The notes beneath the pieces were generated by a model that ran no database searches, was not told where the DNA came from, and saw only the letters and a list, made by a program, of their open reading frames with translations. From positions 1,178,001 to 1,242,000 of the forward strand of contig NZ_CP041387.1 of assembly GCF_007005445.1 (NCBI RefSeq): a DNA stretch of 64,000 nt, given 5' to 3'. Source of the stretch: Rhodopseudomonas palustris. GTDB taxonomy: Bacteria; Pseudomonadota; Alphaproteobacteria; Rhizobiales; Xanthobacteraceae. This document shows positions 43,625-53,564 of this stretch, in pieces. How positions within the stretch are numbered: the first letter of the stretch is position 1; the number at the start of each line of letters is the position of its first letter. Made by a program: the position numbers and the translations under genes.

Positions 43625-43963
43625 AAAAGCCTCCGCGCGGGCAATGAGACGAAAAACTGTCGTCTCCGAATCCTCTTCGAAAATGCGATCGCATAATACT
43701 GATTTCGGGTGCCCAATAGCAATTGTCGCATAGTTTGTTGTGACGATGTATTAGATGTTTGTGGTATCTATGTAGCTGTTAGGTATTTTTGGACCGCTCT
43801 TCATTGGTATTTAGTTCTGGGGGCGGGTTGCGTATCGGCGAAGATGGGGACGTTGTCGGACTGCTGTCCGACATGATCATCCCTCGCGCTCCTTTCCATC
43901 TCTCACTCATCACCAACCGGCGTGCGTCGTCGCTTCGGCGGGCGCCGTGGCGGAGGTTTTGGC
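43625..43963. other. AT-rich intergenic region, no gene seen
   Basis: 339 bases between the radical SAM gene and the endolysin. It stays AT-rich to about 43780 and then returns to GC-rich phage-type composition, marking a likely insertion edge. It should hold the radical SAM promoter, reading leftward. No ORF, RNA or repeat was recognised. Confidence 0.45.
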
Positions 43964-44725
43964 ATGTCCGATTTCGGAACCGAGTTGATCCGGCTGTGGC
44001 CGGACGGCGATCGGAAGATCGCCGGGCTGCGCGCCGGGATGATCGCTTCGGCCGACAAGGTGTTCGCTCGCCACGGTATCGATACGCCGCTGCTGGTCGC
44101 GCATGTGATGGCGCAGGTCAGCCACGAATGCGGGGCAGGGCGCGACGTGGTCGAGAACCTGAACTACACGGCGGCGCGGATGATGCAGGTGTGGCCGTCG
44201 CGGTTTCCGACGCCGGCCAGCGCAGCGCCTTACGCGCACAATCCGGAGGCGCTGGCCGCCAAAGTCTACAACGGGCGGATGGGCAACGCGCCGGGCTCGG
44301 CCGACGGCTGGACCTATCGGGGCCGCGGCGCGGTGCAGACCACCGGGCGCGACGGCTATGCCCGGCTCGCCCGGGTGACCGGGCTCGACCTCGTCCGCCG
44401 GCCCGACCTCGTCAACGACCCGCGGCATTTCCTCGCCTGCGGCGTCGCCGATTTCGTCGCCTGCGGCTGCCTGCCGTTCGCCCGCGCCGACGATGTCGTC
44501 GGCGTCACTCGGCGGCTGAACGGCGGCACCATCGGCCTCGCCGCACGCAAGGCGTGGCTGGCGCGCTGGAAGGCGGCGCTGGGCGGTGCGCCGGTCATCG
44601 CCGCTTCGCCGCCGCTCGCGCCGGAGCTGCCGACGTCGCCGCCGCAGCAGCCGCCGCAGCAGCAGCGGCCGTCGCGGCTCGCCACCTTCATCGCCGCGCT
44701 GGCCGCGGCCTTCAAGAGGAGCTGA
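43964..44725 (+). CDS. GH19 endolysin (chitinase-like lysozyme)
   Basis: 253 residues from the ATG at 43964. GH19 features: HVMAQVSHECGAGRDVVENLNYTA with the catalytic Glu (E55) and a second acidic residue (E64), then ANKVYNGRMGN-like KVYNGRMGNAPGSADGWTYRGRGAVQTTGRDGY. The C-terminal tail is Pro/Gln-rich (PQQPPQQQRP) followed by a hydrophobic helix. Cleaves peptidoglycan glycan strands for lysis. The RcGTA endolysin is from a different hydrolase family, so this is a replacement. Confidence 0.88.
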   Translation: MSDFGTELIRLWPDGDRKIAGLRAGMIASADKVFARHGIDTPLLVAHVMAQVSHECGAGRDVVENLNYTAARMMQVWPSRFPTPASAAPYAHNPEALAAKVYNGRMGNAPGSADGWTYRGRGAVQTTGRDGYARLARVTGLDLVRRPDLVNDPRHFLACGVADFVACGCLPFARADDVVGVTRRLNGGTIGLAARKAWLARWKAALGGAPVIAASPPLAPELPTSPPQQPPQQQRPSRLATFIAALAAAFKRS

Positions 44726-44727
44726 TC

Positions 44728-45300
44728 ATGGATTGGAGCGATCTCGCCAAACAGGTGATCGGGCTCGGCGCGCCGATGCTCGGCACCGCCCTCGGCGGCC
44801 CGCTCGGCGGCGCCGCCGGCAAGATCCTGTCCGAAGCCCTCGGCGCGCCGGCGCCGACGCCGGATGCGGTGCAGGCGACGTTGCCGCAGGCGGCGCCGGA
44901 CCGGATCGCCGAGGCCGAAGCGCGCTGGTGCGAGGCGATCCGCGCCGAAGCCGAGACCCAGCGCGTCGCGATCACCGAGACCCAGTCGACGATCCGCGCC
45001 GAGATCGCCGCCAGCGATCCGGTGCAGCGTTGGTGGCGGCCGGCCTATGCGTTCGAACTCACCGCCGAATGCGGCGCGCTGTGGGCGGTGCTGGTGCACG
45101 AATTCTGGACCGGCGACGTCGTCACCATCAACGCGCTGGTCGGCGCCACCACGCTCCTGGTCGCCTATTGGGGTTTCCGATTCGGCGTGCTAGGCGTCTA
45201 TGTCAGCGGCCGGACCCGTGAAAAGGTCTGCGCCGCCACCGGGCAGGACGGCCCGAGCGTGATCGACAGGCTGGTCAAAGCGGTCGTGAAGAAAAAGTAA
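44728..45300 (+). CDS. GTA-type 3TM holin
   Basis: 190 residues. The WSDLAKQVIGLGAPMLGTALGGPLGGAAGKILSEALG start, acidic linker and PVQRWWRPAYAFELTAECGALWAVLVHEFW match GTA_holin_3TM, a holin family named for its occurrence in GTAs. Helices: 8-25 (amphipathic), about 109-126 and about 134-152. The ATG is two bases after the endolysin stop, giving a compact lysis cassette that ends the phage gene set. Confidence 0.88.
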   Translation: MDWSDLAKQVIGLGAPMLGTALGGPLGGAAGKILSEALGAPAPTPDAVQATLPQAAPDRIAEAEARWCEAIRAEAETQRVAITETQSTIRAEIAASDPVQRWWRPAYAFELTAECGALWAVLVHEFWTGDVVTINALVGATTLLVAYWGFRFGVLGVYVSGRTREKVCAATGQDGPSVIDRLVKAVVKKK

Positions 45301-45418
45301 TCCGGCGCGCGCGCCGTCGTTCACCGCGCATTCACCCCGCCGCCGCTCATCTTCACTTCCGTCAGGTCGTCAGGCCGTCAGCGTTCGCTGTCCGTACAAC
45401 TAACCACCGGAGTCGAAG

Positions 45419-46093
45419 GTGCGTCTGCTCGTCGTCGAAGATGACCCCGATCTCAACCGCCAGCTCACCACCGCGCTGACCGACGCCGGTTACGTCGTCG
45501 ACCGCGCCTTCGACGGCGAGGAGGGGCACTTCCTCGGCGACACCGAGCCCTACGACGCGGTGGTGCTCGACATCGGCCTGCCGAAGATGGACGGCATCTC
45601 GGTGCTGGAGGCGTGGCGGCGCAACAGCCGGGCGATGCCGGTGCTGATCCTGACCGCGCGCGACCGCTGGAGCGACAAGGTGCAGGGCTTCGACGCCGGC
45701 GCCGACGACTACGTCGCCAAGCCGTTTCACCTCGAAGAGGTGCTGGCGCGGATCCGGGCGCTGCTGCGGCGGAGCGCCGGCCACGCCCAGTCCGAACTGA
45801 GCTGCGGTCCGGTGGTGCTCGACACCCGCACCGGCCGGGTCAGCGCCAATGGCAATCCGGTCAAGCTGACCAGCCACGAATATCGGCTGCTCGCCTATCT
45901 GATGCACCACTCCGGCCGGGTGGTGTCGCGTACCGAACTGGTCGAGCATCTGTACGACCAGGATTTCGACCGCGACAGCAATACGATCGAAGTGTTCGTC
46001 GGCCGCATCCGCAAGAAGCTCGGCGTCGACATCATCCAGACCGTGCGCGGGCTCGGCTATCTGCTGTCGCCGCCGGCCGCGGACGCGCATTAG
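45419..46093 (+). CDS. OmpR/PhoP-type response regulator
   Basis: 224 residues from a GTG at 45419. Receiver domain: EDD near residue 8, phosphoacceptor D51 in VVLDIGLP, T in LILTARDRW and K in VAKPFHLEEV. The C-terminal winged helix reads VKLTSHEYRLLAYLMHHSGRVVSRTELVEHLYDQDFDRDSNTIEVFVGRIRKKLG. Paired with the histidine kinase 15 bases downstream. Rhizobial feuPQ lie close to cyc genes and degP, so a FeuP-like identity is possible but unproved. Confidence 0.93.
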   Translation: MRLLVVEDDPDLNRQLTTALTDAGYVVDRAFDGEEGHFLGDTEPYDAVVLDIGLPKMDGISVLEAWRRNSRAMPVLILTARDRWSDKVQGFDAGADDYVAKPFHLEEVLARIRALLRRSAGHAQSELSCGPVVLDTRTGRVSANGNPVKLTSHEYRLLAYLMHHSGRVVSRTELVEHLYDQDFDRDSNTIEVFVGRIRKKLGVDIIQTVRGLGYLLSPPAADAH

Positions 46094-46108
46094 CGCGCCG
46101 GCGACGCG

Positions 46109-47500
46109 GTGCCCGCCAAACCCTCCCGCCGCGGCAGCTCGCTCGCCACCCGGCTGTTCCTGTCCGCCACCGCCTGGGTGGTGGTGATCCTGGCGATTAC
46201 CGGCATCGTGCTGTCGTCGGTGTATCGCGGCGCCTCGGAGCGGGCGTTCGATCGCCGGCTCAATCTCTATCTCCGCACCATCATCGCCGAGGTCGCGACC
46301 CCCGACGCCACCCAGGAGGCGTTCCAGTCGATCGGCGAGCCGCTGTTCGATCTGCCGCTGTCGGGCTGGTATTGGCAGGTGGTCCGCACCGACGGCGACA
46401 AGCCGGAGACCCGCGCGTCGCGGTCGCTGTGGGACCGCAAGCTGCCCCGGCTCGAGGACCGCGGCATCGAACTCGGCCCCTCCGGCGTCCGTCACGGCTA
46501 TGTCGACGGGCCGGAAGGCCAGACCCTGCGCATGGTCGAGCGCCCGGTCGATCTCGGCCTCGACGGCAAGTTCGTCGTCACCGTCGCCGGCGACGCCACC
46601 GAGATCTTCGAAGAGACCCGCACCTTCGACTACTACCTCGCCGGCACCTTCCTGGCGCTGTCGATCGGGCTGGTGCTGACCACGATCTTCCAGGTCCGGT
46701 TCGGCCTGGCGCCGCTGAAACGGATTTCGGATTCGATCGCCGACGTCCGCTCCGGCCGCGCCGAGCGGCTGGAGGGCCGGTTCCCGGTCGAGATCGCGCC
46801 GCTGGCGCGCGAGACCAATGCGCTGATCGAAGCCAATCGCGAGATCGTCGAGCGCGCCCGCACCCATGTCGGCAATCTCGCCCACGGCCTCAAGACGCCG
46901 CTGTCGGTGCTGGTCAACGAGGCGAGCGCGCGGCCCGGTGATCCCTTGGCCGCCAAGGTGATGGAGCAGGCCGAGGTGATGCGCAGCCAGGTCACCCACC
47001 ATCTGGAGCGCGCCCGGATCGCGGCGCGGCTGACGGTGATCGGCACCGTCACCGAGGTCGAACCGGTGATCGAGGCGCTGCGCCGGACCATGGAGAAGAT
47101 CCACCGCGACCGCGCCATCGAGGTTCGCGCCGAGGTCGCCGCCGGTCTCAAGTTCCGCGGCGAGCGCCAGGATCTTGAGGAGATGGTCGGCAATCTGGTC
47201 GACAACGCCTGCAAATGGGCGGCCGGAAGGGTGTTCATCGCCGTCGCGGCGGAACCCGCCGACGAGGACGGCGGGCCGCCGAAGCTGCGGATCGTGGTCG
47301 ACGACGACGGCTTCGGGCTGTCGGCCGAGCAGCGCGCGCTGGTCGCCCGGCGCGGCAAGCGGCTCGACGAGAGCAAGCCCGGCTCCGGCCTCGGCCTCGC
47401 CATTGTGGTCGATCTGGCAGCGCTTTACGGCGGCGAACTGAAGCTCGACAACGCCCCGATCGGCGGGCTCAGGGCCGAGCTGACCCTGCCTGCGGCATAA
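46109..47500 (+). CDS. Sensor histidine kinase (PhoQ/FeuQ-like)
   Basis: 463 residues from a GTG. Two membrane helices (about 12-36 and 176-196) bracket a periplasmic sensor loop of about 140 residues with several acidic residues, then HAMP (to about 250) and HisKA with the phosphoacceptor H259 in VGNLAHGLKTPLSVL. ATP-binding boxes: NLVDNACKWA, VDDDGFGL and GSGLGLAIV. The NLAHGLKTPL form matches PhoQ/FeuQ-type kinases. Signal unknown. Confidence 0.92.
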   Translation: MPAKPSRRGSSLATRLFLSATAWVVVILAITGIVLSSVYRGASERAFDRRLNLYLRTIIAEVATPDATQEAFQSIGEPLFDLPLSGWYWQVVRTDGDKPETRASRSLWDRKLPRLEDRGIELGPSGVRHGYVDGPEGQTLRMVERPVDLGLDGKFVVTVAGDATEIFEETRTFDYYLAGTFLALSIGLVLTTIFQVRFGLAPLKRISDSIADVRSGRAERLEGRFPVEIAPLARETNALIEANREIVERARTHVGNLAHGLKTPLSVLVNEASARPGDPLAAKVMEQAEVMRSQVTHHLERARIAARLTVIGTVTEVEPVIEALRRTMEKIHRDRAIEVRAEVAAGLKFRGERQDLEEMVGNLVDNACKWAAGRVFIAVAAEPADEDGGPPKLRIVVDDDGFGLSAEQRALVARRGKRLDESKPGSGLGLAIVVDLAALYGGELKLDNAPIGGLRAELTLPAA

Positions 47501-47594
47501 CGTGCCGGCCGCTGCCACAGCGTCGCCAGATTTGCATCTTGTTTTCCTTAACGGTTATGGATGTAGGCTGAACGCCTTCGGGGAGCCGTTGGGG

Positions 47595-48059
47595 ATGACG
47601 ATGACGTTTCGGTGGGGCAAGTCGATGTTGCTGCTCGCCGGCGCGCTGGCGCTGGCCGGATGCGACCGCACGTCGGGGCTGGTCGCCCGGGTGGATTCCT
47701 TCACCAGCACCGCGACCTCGGATTTCGGCCGCAATGACGGCAGCGCCGCGGTCGATGCCGCCGCGATGGGCGGTCTGATCGGGCCGAAGATCGGCGCGCT
47801 GCTGAATGCCGAAGACCGCCGGCTGGCCTATGCGGCCGAGCTGGAAGCGCTCGATCGCGGCGAATCCGGCGCGCCGGTGGCGTGGAAGAACGCCGCCTCC
47901 GGCCGCTACGGCAACATCGTGCCGGGGCCGGCCTATCTGAAACAGGGCGTCACCTGCCGCGGCTTCTCGCATGCGGTGACGGTCGGCCAGCAGATCGAAA
48001 TCTCCCGCGGCACCGCCTGCCGCGCCCATGACGGCGCACCCTGGACGGCGCAGGGCTGA
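47595..48059 (+). CDS. Surface-antigen-like lipoprotein (RT0821/Lpp0805 type)
   Basis: 154 residues from the ATG at 47595, chosen because a lipoprotein signal with the lipobox LALAGC (C24) follows. The C-terminal half matches the RT0821/Lpp0805 surface protein family: LLNAEDRRLAYAAELEALDRGESG, then WKNAASGRYGNIVPGP and CRGFSHAVTVGQQIEISRGTACRAHDGAPW, a glycine-zipper-like outer-membrane lipoprotein. Function unknown. The 222-base gap after it holds no recognised gene. Confidence 0.78.
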   Translation: MTMTFRWGKSMLLLAGALALAGCDRTSGLVARVDSFTSTATSDFGRNDGSAAVDAAAMGGLIGPKIGALLNAEDRRLAYAAELEALDRGESGAPVAWKNAASGRYGNIVPGPAYLKQGVTCRGFSHAVTVGQQIEISRGTACRAHDGAPWTAQG

Positions 48060-48281
48060 GGCTGAGGCCATCCGCTGCGTGCTGGAATGTGATGGTTGCC
48101 AGCACGTTGGCGGCATGACCGGCAGTTCCGGCGGAGCGTGAATGCGGTGACCTCGCCGGTCACCTCAACCCCTTCTTAATATCGCCGTGGCTATCTCTGG
48201 GGACAGCGCCGTGGCGCGACGGGCACCGTGCGACCGGTGCGCTGTTCGACGCGTGCGGACAGCCTGCAACCCCATGGGCGC

Positions 48282-49685
48282 ATGAGCCAGACACCGACCG
48301 AAAAGCTGAGAGACTATCTCTCCCAGCTCCCGCCGCAGTCCCAGGCGCTGCTGATGCGGGAATTCGAGCGCGCGCTGGAGCGCGGCGACGACGTGGCGGT
48401 CGCCAGCTTCGTGCTGGAGGAGTTGCGCAAGATCGTCCGAGGCTCCGACGACGACAGCCGCCCCCGCAGCGACGATCCGGCGCGGCTGATGTTCCGGGTG
48501 CTGGAGCCGTTCCTGATCGATCCCAAGGAGACCCCGCGCCCGGGCCAGATCCGGCGCTCGTCGCTGACCTCGGTATGGCAGTGGCTCGAGCGCGAGGGGA
48601 TGCCCGATCAGATCCGCGAGTTCGAGGCGGCGCTGATCGGCCTGCGCGGCGCGCCGGCGTCCCAGGTCGAACAGCAGGTCCGCAAGCTGCAGCAGGCCGC
48701 CGCCGCCGCAATCGAGAAACTGATCAATCCCGAGGCCGGCGTCGACCGCCAGCGCGCGATGTCGCGGGTCGGGCCACCGTCGGTGATCGAGGATCTCGCC
48801 CCGATCGGCGCCGTGCTGAAGAACCGCGACGCGATCGACAGCTTCAACGGCAAGCTCTCCAGCAACCTGCGGGTGTTCGGCGACAGCCAGGTCAATTCGA
48901 TGATCGCCGCGCTCAACGTGCCGGGCCTGCAGACGCCGATCCTGCTGCCGTTCGCGCTGACGCTGATCCTCGGCCATCTCAACCAGCCGTGGCAGATCGT
49001 GCGGCTGGCGATCAAGGTCGCCGGCTCCGACGACGAGATCAAGGTCGCGGCCACGCCCTACGGCGTTGCGGTCACCATGGCGGTTCAGGATCTGGCGCGG
49101 CTCACCGCCGATCTGCGCGAGGAGATCCGCCGCGGCCACTACGGCAACGTCGCCGAAAACCTGAAAGTGATCCACGACGGCGTTCGCGGTCTGCGCACCG
49201 AACTCGACATCCGCAGCGACTCGGCCTGGGGCAAGCAGCTCGCCGCGATCCGCGTCGAAATCTCCAACGCCGTGAAGTCGGAGATCGAGAGCGTGCCCGG
49301 CCGGGTTCGCCGGCTGCTGCGCCAGCGTCCGGACAAGGACATCGCCAGCGGCGCCAAGCTCGACCAGATCGAGGTCGACGAGGCGGTGGCGCTGATCGAT
49401 TTCGTCGCCGTGTGCCGCACCTATGCCAGCGAACTGGCGATCAACGAAGTGACGCAGCGGACCTATTCCGAGCTGCAGCAATATGTCGAGAAATCCACCG
49501 ACGCGCTGGTGCAGTCGCTGCGCGGCTCCGACCCCCGGGTGAAGCCGTTCCGGCATCAGCAGGCCCAGGCCGCGGTCCGGTTCTGCGAATTGCTGTTCAG
49601 CCAGGACTACGCCTCGCTGATGAGCCGCGCGGTCGAAAACGCCATGGTCGTGGTGGAACGCAAGCCGGCGGCGCGGGCGGGCTGA
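48282..49685 (+). CDS. Uncharacterised helical protein, 467 residues
   Basis: ATG at 48282 (MSQTPTEKLRDYLSQLPPQSQALLMREFERALERG). No signal peptide or membrane segment is seen. Long amphipathic helices dominate: AAAAIEKLINPEAG, LNVPGLQTPILLPFALTLILGHLNQPWQIVRLAIKVAGSDDEIKVA, and a C-terminal segment with YSELQQYVEKSTDALVQSLRG. A conserved protein of Bradyrhizobiaceae is the most likely description; no enzyme motif was recognised. It precedes ccmI by about 160 bases, which have promoter-like space. Confidence 0.75.
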   Translation: MSQTPTEKLRDYLSQLPPQSQALLMREFERALERGDDVAVASFVLEELRKIVRGSDDDSRPRSDDPARLMFRVLEPFLIDPKETPRPGQIRRSSLTSVWQWLEREGMPDQIREFEAALIGLRGAPASQVEQQVRKLQQAAAAAIEKLINPEAGVDRQRAMSRVGPPSVIEDLAPIGAVLKNRDAIDSFNGKLSSNLRVFGDSQVNSMIAALNVPGLQTPILLPFALTLILGHLNQPWQIVRLAIKVAGSDDEIKVAATPYGVAVTMAVQDLARLTADLREEIRRGHYGNVAENLKVIHDGVRGLRTELDIRSDSAWGKQLAAIRVEISNAVKSEIESVPGRVRRLLRQRPDKDIASGAKLDQIEVDEAVALIDFVAVCRTYASELAINEVTQRTYSELQQYVEKSTDALVQSLRGSDPRVKPFRHQQAQAAVRFCELLFSQDYASLMSRAVENAMVVVERKPAARAG

Positions 49686-49848
49686 GCTCCCCTTTGATTC
49701 AAATCAAGTTTCGTCCCCTGCGGCGGCTTATCCGGTGCCGCAAATGTCAATTGCGGCTATCGTCCGACCATGGTGTAACCCGCCCGGCTTTTCGACCCGC
49801 CGGGCCGGTGCCGCGGCCCTTTAGTCCTCACCCCGGAATCCCGCTCGA

Positions 49849-50952
49849 ATGGCGCTCTGGTTTGTGTTCGCGATGATGACGGCCGTAGCGGTGTTCGCCG
49901 TGCTTTGGCCGCTCGGGCGCAGCGTCAAGGCGCAGCGCGACGGCAGCGAGGCGGCAGTCTACAAGGACCAGCTCGCCGAGGTCGATCGCGACGCCGCGGT
50001 CGGGCTGATCGGCTCGTCCGAAGCCGCAGCCGCCAAGGTTGAGATCGGCCGCCGGCTGCTCGCCAGCGCCGAGACCGAACGCGCCACGCCGACCACGGCC
50101 CGGCCCGGGCCGCGCCGTGCGGTGGCGGTGCTCGCGCTGATCGGGCTGCCGGTGCTGGCGGCGGCGGTTTATCTGCCGCTCGGCTCGCCGTCGCAGCCCG
50201 ACGAGCCGCTATTCGCGCGCGCCAAGGCGCCGCCGAATTCGCAGCCGCTCGAGAATCTGGTGGCCCAGGTCGAGGCGCATCTGGAGAAGAACCCGACCGA
50301 CGGCCGCGGCTGGACCGTGCTGGCGCCGGTGCTGGCCAAGACCGGCCGGTTCGCCGACGCCGCGCGCGCCTATCGCAATTCGATCACCTATGCGGGCGAC
50401 ACCGCCGATCGTCGCGCCGATCTCGGCGAGGTGCTGACCTCGGCGGCGGGCGGCGTGGTGACGGCAGACGCCAAGACCGAATTCGAACGCGCCGTCGCGC
50501 TCAATCCCGACGACGCCAAGGCGCGCTATTTCCTCGGCCTCGCCGCCGAGCAGGACGGCCGGTCGAAGGACGCCGCGACGATGTGGCGGGCGATGCTGGA
50601 GAAGGCGCCGGCCGATGCGCCGTGGCGGTCGATGTTGCAGGCCGAGCTCGCCCGCGTCGATGGCACTGCGCAGCCGGCGACGCCGGAGAGCGTCGCCGCG
50701 GCGATGCAGAACATGAGCGAGGCCGATCGGGCCGCGATGATCCAGGGCATGGTCGGCAAGCTCGCCGCCAGGCTGAAGCAGAACGGCGACGACGTCGACG
50801 GCTGGCTGCGGCTGGTGCGCGCCTATATGGTGCTCGGCGACACCGAGAAGGCTAGGAGCGCGCAGACCGAGGCGCGTCAGGCGGTGGCCGGCAAACCCGA
50901 GCGGCTGAAACAGCTCAACGACGGCCTCAGGAGCCTCGGGCTCGACGGCTGA
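49849..50952 (+). CDS. ccmI: Cytochrome c maturation protein CcmI (CycH)
   Basis: 367 residues. N-terminal membrane helix ([20 protein letters not shown], 3-22) and a second helix after a cytoplasmic leucine-zipper-like loop ([20 protein letters not shown], about 90-110), then TPR units in the periplasmic part: [43 protein letters not shown] and [40 protein letters not shown]. It holds apocytochrome c for heme attachment. First gene of a ccmI-E-F-H run, matching rhizobial cycHJKL. Confidence 0.94.
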   Translation: MALWFVFAMMTAVAVFAVLWPLGRSVKAQRDGSEAAVYKDQLAEVDRDAAVGLIGSSEAAAAKVEIGRRLLASAETERATPTTARPGPRRAVAVLALIGLPVLAAAVYLPLGSPSQPDEPLFARAKAPPNSQPLENLVAQVEAHLEKNPTDGRGWTVLAPVLAKTGRFADAARAYRNSITYAGDTADRRADLGEVLTSAAGGVVTADAKTEFERAVALNPDDAKARYFLGLAAEQDGRSKDAATMWRAMLEKAPADAPWRSMLQAELARVDGTAQPATPESVAAAMQNMSEADRAAMIQGMVGKLAARLKQNGDDVDGWLRLVRAYMVLGDTEKARSAQTEARQAVAGKPERLKQLNDGLRSLGLDG

Positions 50953-51068
50953 CGATCGCTGCACGAACGATGTGGTTTTTCGACATCTTCGTCAGACAAA
51001 GACTCCGAAGCGGCGCGGTGGAGCGCCACTTTCGAACATCCGGTAGAGGACGCCGAGGCGAACGGACC

Positions 51069-51572
51069 ATGACGCGTAAACAGCGGCGGTTGTTGATGAT
51101 CGGGGGCGCCGGGGTGGTGCTCGTGGTGGCTGTTGGGCTGGTGCTCAACGCGATGCGTGACTCCATCGTGTTCTTTTCGACCCCCAAGATGGTGGCGGAG
51201 CAGCAGATCGCCGCCGGCAAGCGGTTCCGGCTCGGCGGCGTGGTCGAGCCCGGCTCGCTGCAGCGCGGCGAGCAACTGAAGGTGTCGTTCAAGGTCACCG
51301 ACGGCGGCGCGACGCTGCCGGTCGCCTACAAGGGCATCCTGCCCGACCTGTTCCGCGAAGGGCAGGGCGTGATCGCCGAAGGCGCGCTCGACGCCGCCGG
51401 CGTGTTCGAAGCCGACACCGTGCTGGCCAAGCACGACGAGAACTACATGCCCAAGGAGGTCGCCGACGCCTTGAAGAAGGACGGCCACTGGAAGGACGAT
51501 TACGGCAAGAAGTCGCCTGATCAGACCACGGCGGGGCAGGCCTCCGCCGACGCGGCGGAGGGCCGCAAATGA
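51069..51572 (+). CDS. ccmE: Heme chaperone CcmE (CycJ)
   Basis: 167 residues from the ATG at 51069; an in-frame start at 50970 adds an atypical leader and is rejected. An N-terminal membrane anchor ([21 protein letters not shown]) and an OB-fold follow, with the covalent heme-binding H122 and Y126 in AKHDENYMP. Transfers heme from CcmC to the CcmFH lyase. It overlaps ccmF by four bases. C-terminal tail is hydrophilic. Confidence 0.95.
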   Translation: MTRKQRRLLMIGGAGVVLVVAVGLVLNAMRDSIVFFSTPKMVAEQQIAAGKRFRLGGVVEPGSLQRGEQLKVSFKVTDGGATLPVAYKGILPDLFREGQGVIAEGALDAAGVFEADTVLAKHDENYMPKEVADALKKDGHWKDDYGKKSPDQTTAGQASADAAEGRK

Positions 51573-53551
51573 TCGCCGAGGCAGGGCACTACGCACTCGT
51601 CCTGGCGCTCGCTCTGGCGCTGATCCAGTCCACCGTGCCGGTGCTCGGCGCGCGTCTCAACGACGGCGGCCTGATGAACGTCGCGCGCTCGACCGCGCTG
51701 GTGCAGTTCGTCTTCGTCGCCGCGTCGTTCGGCGCGCTGGTGTGGCTCAACGTCACCTCCGATTTCTCGGTGGTGAACGTCTACGAGAACTCGCACTCGA
51801 TGAAGCCGCTGCTCTACAAGATCACCGGCGTGTGGGGAAACCACGAAGGCTCGATGCTGCTGTGGGTGGCGATCCTGGCGCTGTTCGGCGCGCTGGTCGC
51901 CGCGCTCGGCAGCAACCTGCCGCTGTCGCTGCGCGCCCACGTGCTGGCGGTGCAGGGCTGGATCGCGACCGCGTTCTATCTGTTCATCCTGATCACCTCG
52001 AACCCGTTCCTGCGGATTCCCAATCCGCCGATGGAAGGCCGCGATCTCAATCCGGTGCTGCAGGACATCGGTCTCGCGCTGCATCCGCCGCTGCTGTATC
52101 TCGGCTATGTCGGGTTCTCGATCTCGTTCTCGTTCGCCGCCGCGGCGCTGATCGAAGGCCGGCTCGACGCCGCCTGGGCGCGCTGGGTGCGGCCGTGGAC
52201 GCTGATCGCCTGGGTCTGCCTCACCCTCGGCATCGCGATGGGCTCGTATTGGGCCTACTACGAACTCGGCTGGGGCGGCTGGTGGTTCTGGGACCCGGTC
52301 GAAAACGCCTCGCTGATGCCGTGGCTCGCCGGCATCGCGCTGCTGCATTCGGCGCTGGTGATGGAGAAGCGCAACGCGCTGAAGGTCTGGACCATCCTGC
52401 TGTCGATCCTGACCTTCTCGCTGTCGCTGCTCGGCACCTTCCTGGTCCGCTCCGGCGTGCTGACCTCGGTGCACGCCTTCGCCACCGATCCCAGCCGCGG
52501 CGTGTTCATCCTGGTGATCCTGTGCGTGTTCATCGGCGGCAGCCTGACGCTGTTCGCCTGGCGCGCCTCGGCGCTGAAGCAGGGCGGACTGTTCGCGCCG
52601 ATCTCGCGCGAGGGCTCGCTGGTCCTGAACAACCTGTTCCTGACCACCGCCTGCGCCACGGTGTTCGTCGGCACGCTGTATCCACTGGCGCTGGAAGTGC
52701 TGACCGGCGACAAGATCTCGGTCGGCGCGCCGTTCTTCAATCTCACTTTCGGTCCGCTGATGGTGCCGCTGCTGGTCGCTGTGCCGTTCGGTCCGCTGCT
52801 GGCCTGGAAGCGCGGCGATCTGGTCGCCGCGGCGCAGCGGCTGATCGCCGCCGGCGTGGTGGCGCTGCTGGCCGTCGCCTTCGTCTACGCCTGGGTCCAT
52901 GGCGGCGCGGTGCTGGCGCCGCTGGCCATCGGCCTTGCGGTGTTCGTGATCATCGGCGCGCTGGTCGATATCGTCGAGCGCATCGGCCTGTTCCGCAATC
53001 CGCTGTCGATCTCGCTGCGCCGCGCCGCCGGCCTGCCGCGCTCGGCCTGGGGCACGATGTTCGCCCATGCGGCGCTCGGCGTGACGCTGATCGGCATCGT
53101 CTGCGAGAGCACCTGGAACACCGAATACATCGCCGCGATGAAGCCCGGCGACAGCACCAGGCTCGCCGGCTACGAATTCAAATTCGAGGGCGCCAATCAG
53201 CGCCAGGGGCCGAACTATCGCGAACTGCTGACGCGGTTCACCGTCACCGAGGGCGGCCGGCCGGTCGGCGTGATGACGCCGTCGAAACGCAGCTTCGTCA
53301 CCCGCGGCACCTCGACCACCGAAGCAGCGCTGCTGACCCGCGGCCTCAGCCAGCTCTACGTCTCGCTCGGCGATCTCAACGATCAGGGCGCCGTGACGGT
53401 GCGGATGTATCACAAGCCGATGGTGCTGCTGATCTGGTTCGGCCCGCTCCTGATGGCGCTGGGCGGCGTCCTGTCGCTGTCCGATCGCCGGCTCCGGGTC
53501 GGCGCACCGAAGCCCGCCAAAGCGCCGCGCGCGCTGCAGCCGGCGGAGTAG
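51569..53551 (+). CDS. ccmF: Heme lyase subunit CcmF (CycK)
   Basis: 660 residues, with about 14-15 membrane helices. The tryptophan-rich WWD heme-handling domain is at about 233-250 ([21 protein letters not shown]), with flanking candidate heme-ligand His residues (for example NHEGSMLLW near 91 and HPPLLYLGY near 172). The long soluble part before the last helices is also typical. Joins heme to apocytochrome c together with CcmH and CcmI. Confidence 0.96.
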   Translation: MIAEAGHYALVLALALALIQSTVPVLGARLNDGGLMNVARSTALVQFVFVAASFGALVWLNVTSDFSVVNVYENSHSMKPLLYKITGVWGNHEGSMLLWVAILALFGALVAALGSNLPLSLRAHVLAVQGWIATAFYLFILITSNPFLRIPNPPMEGRDLNPVLQDIGLALHPPLLYLGYVGFSISFSFAAAALIEGRLDAAWARWVRPWTLIAWVCLTLGIAMGSYWAYYELGWGGWWFWDPVENASLMPWLAGIALLHSALVMEKRNALKVWTILLSILTFSLSLLGTFLVRSGVLTSVHAFATDPSRGVFILVILCVFIGGSLTLFAWRASALKQGGLFAPISREGSLVLNNLFLTTACATVFVGTLYPLALEVLTGDKISVGAPFFNLTFGPLMVPLLVAVPFGPLLAWKRGDLVAAAQRLIAAGVVALLAVAFVYAWVHGGAVLAPLAIGLAVFVIIGALVDIVERIGLFRNPLSISLRRAAGLPRSAWGTMFAHAALGVTLIGIVCESTWNTEYIAAMKPGDSTRLAGYEFKFEGANQRQGPNYRELLTRFTVTEGGRPVGVMTPSKRSFVTRGTSTTEAALLTRGLSQLYVSLGDLNDQGAVTVRMYHKPMVLLIWFGPLLMALGGVLSLSDRRLRVGAPKPAKAPRALQPAE

Positions 53552-53564
53552 GGTGGAGAGACCG

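Noticed and set aside
43740..43800. A promoter or small RNA in the AT-rich stretch before the endolysin
   Set aside because: No clear -35/-10 pair with proper spacing and no stable hairpin could be assigned by eye.
50970..51068. A longer CcmE start at 50970
   Set aside because: It would add 33 Arg-rich residues ahead of the membrane anchor, unlike CcmE proteins of known length; the ATG at 51069 fits.
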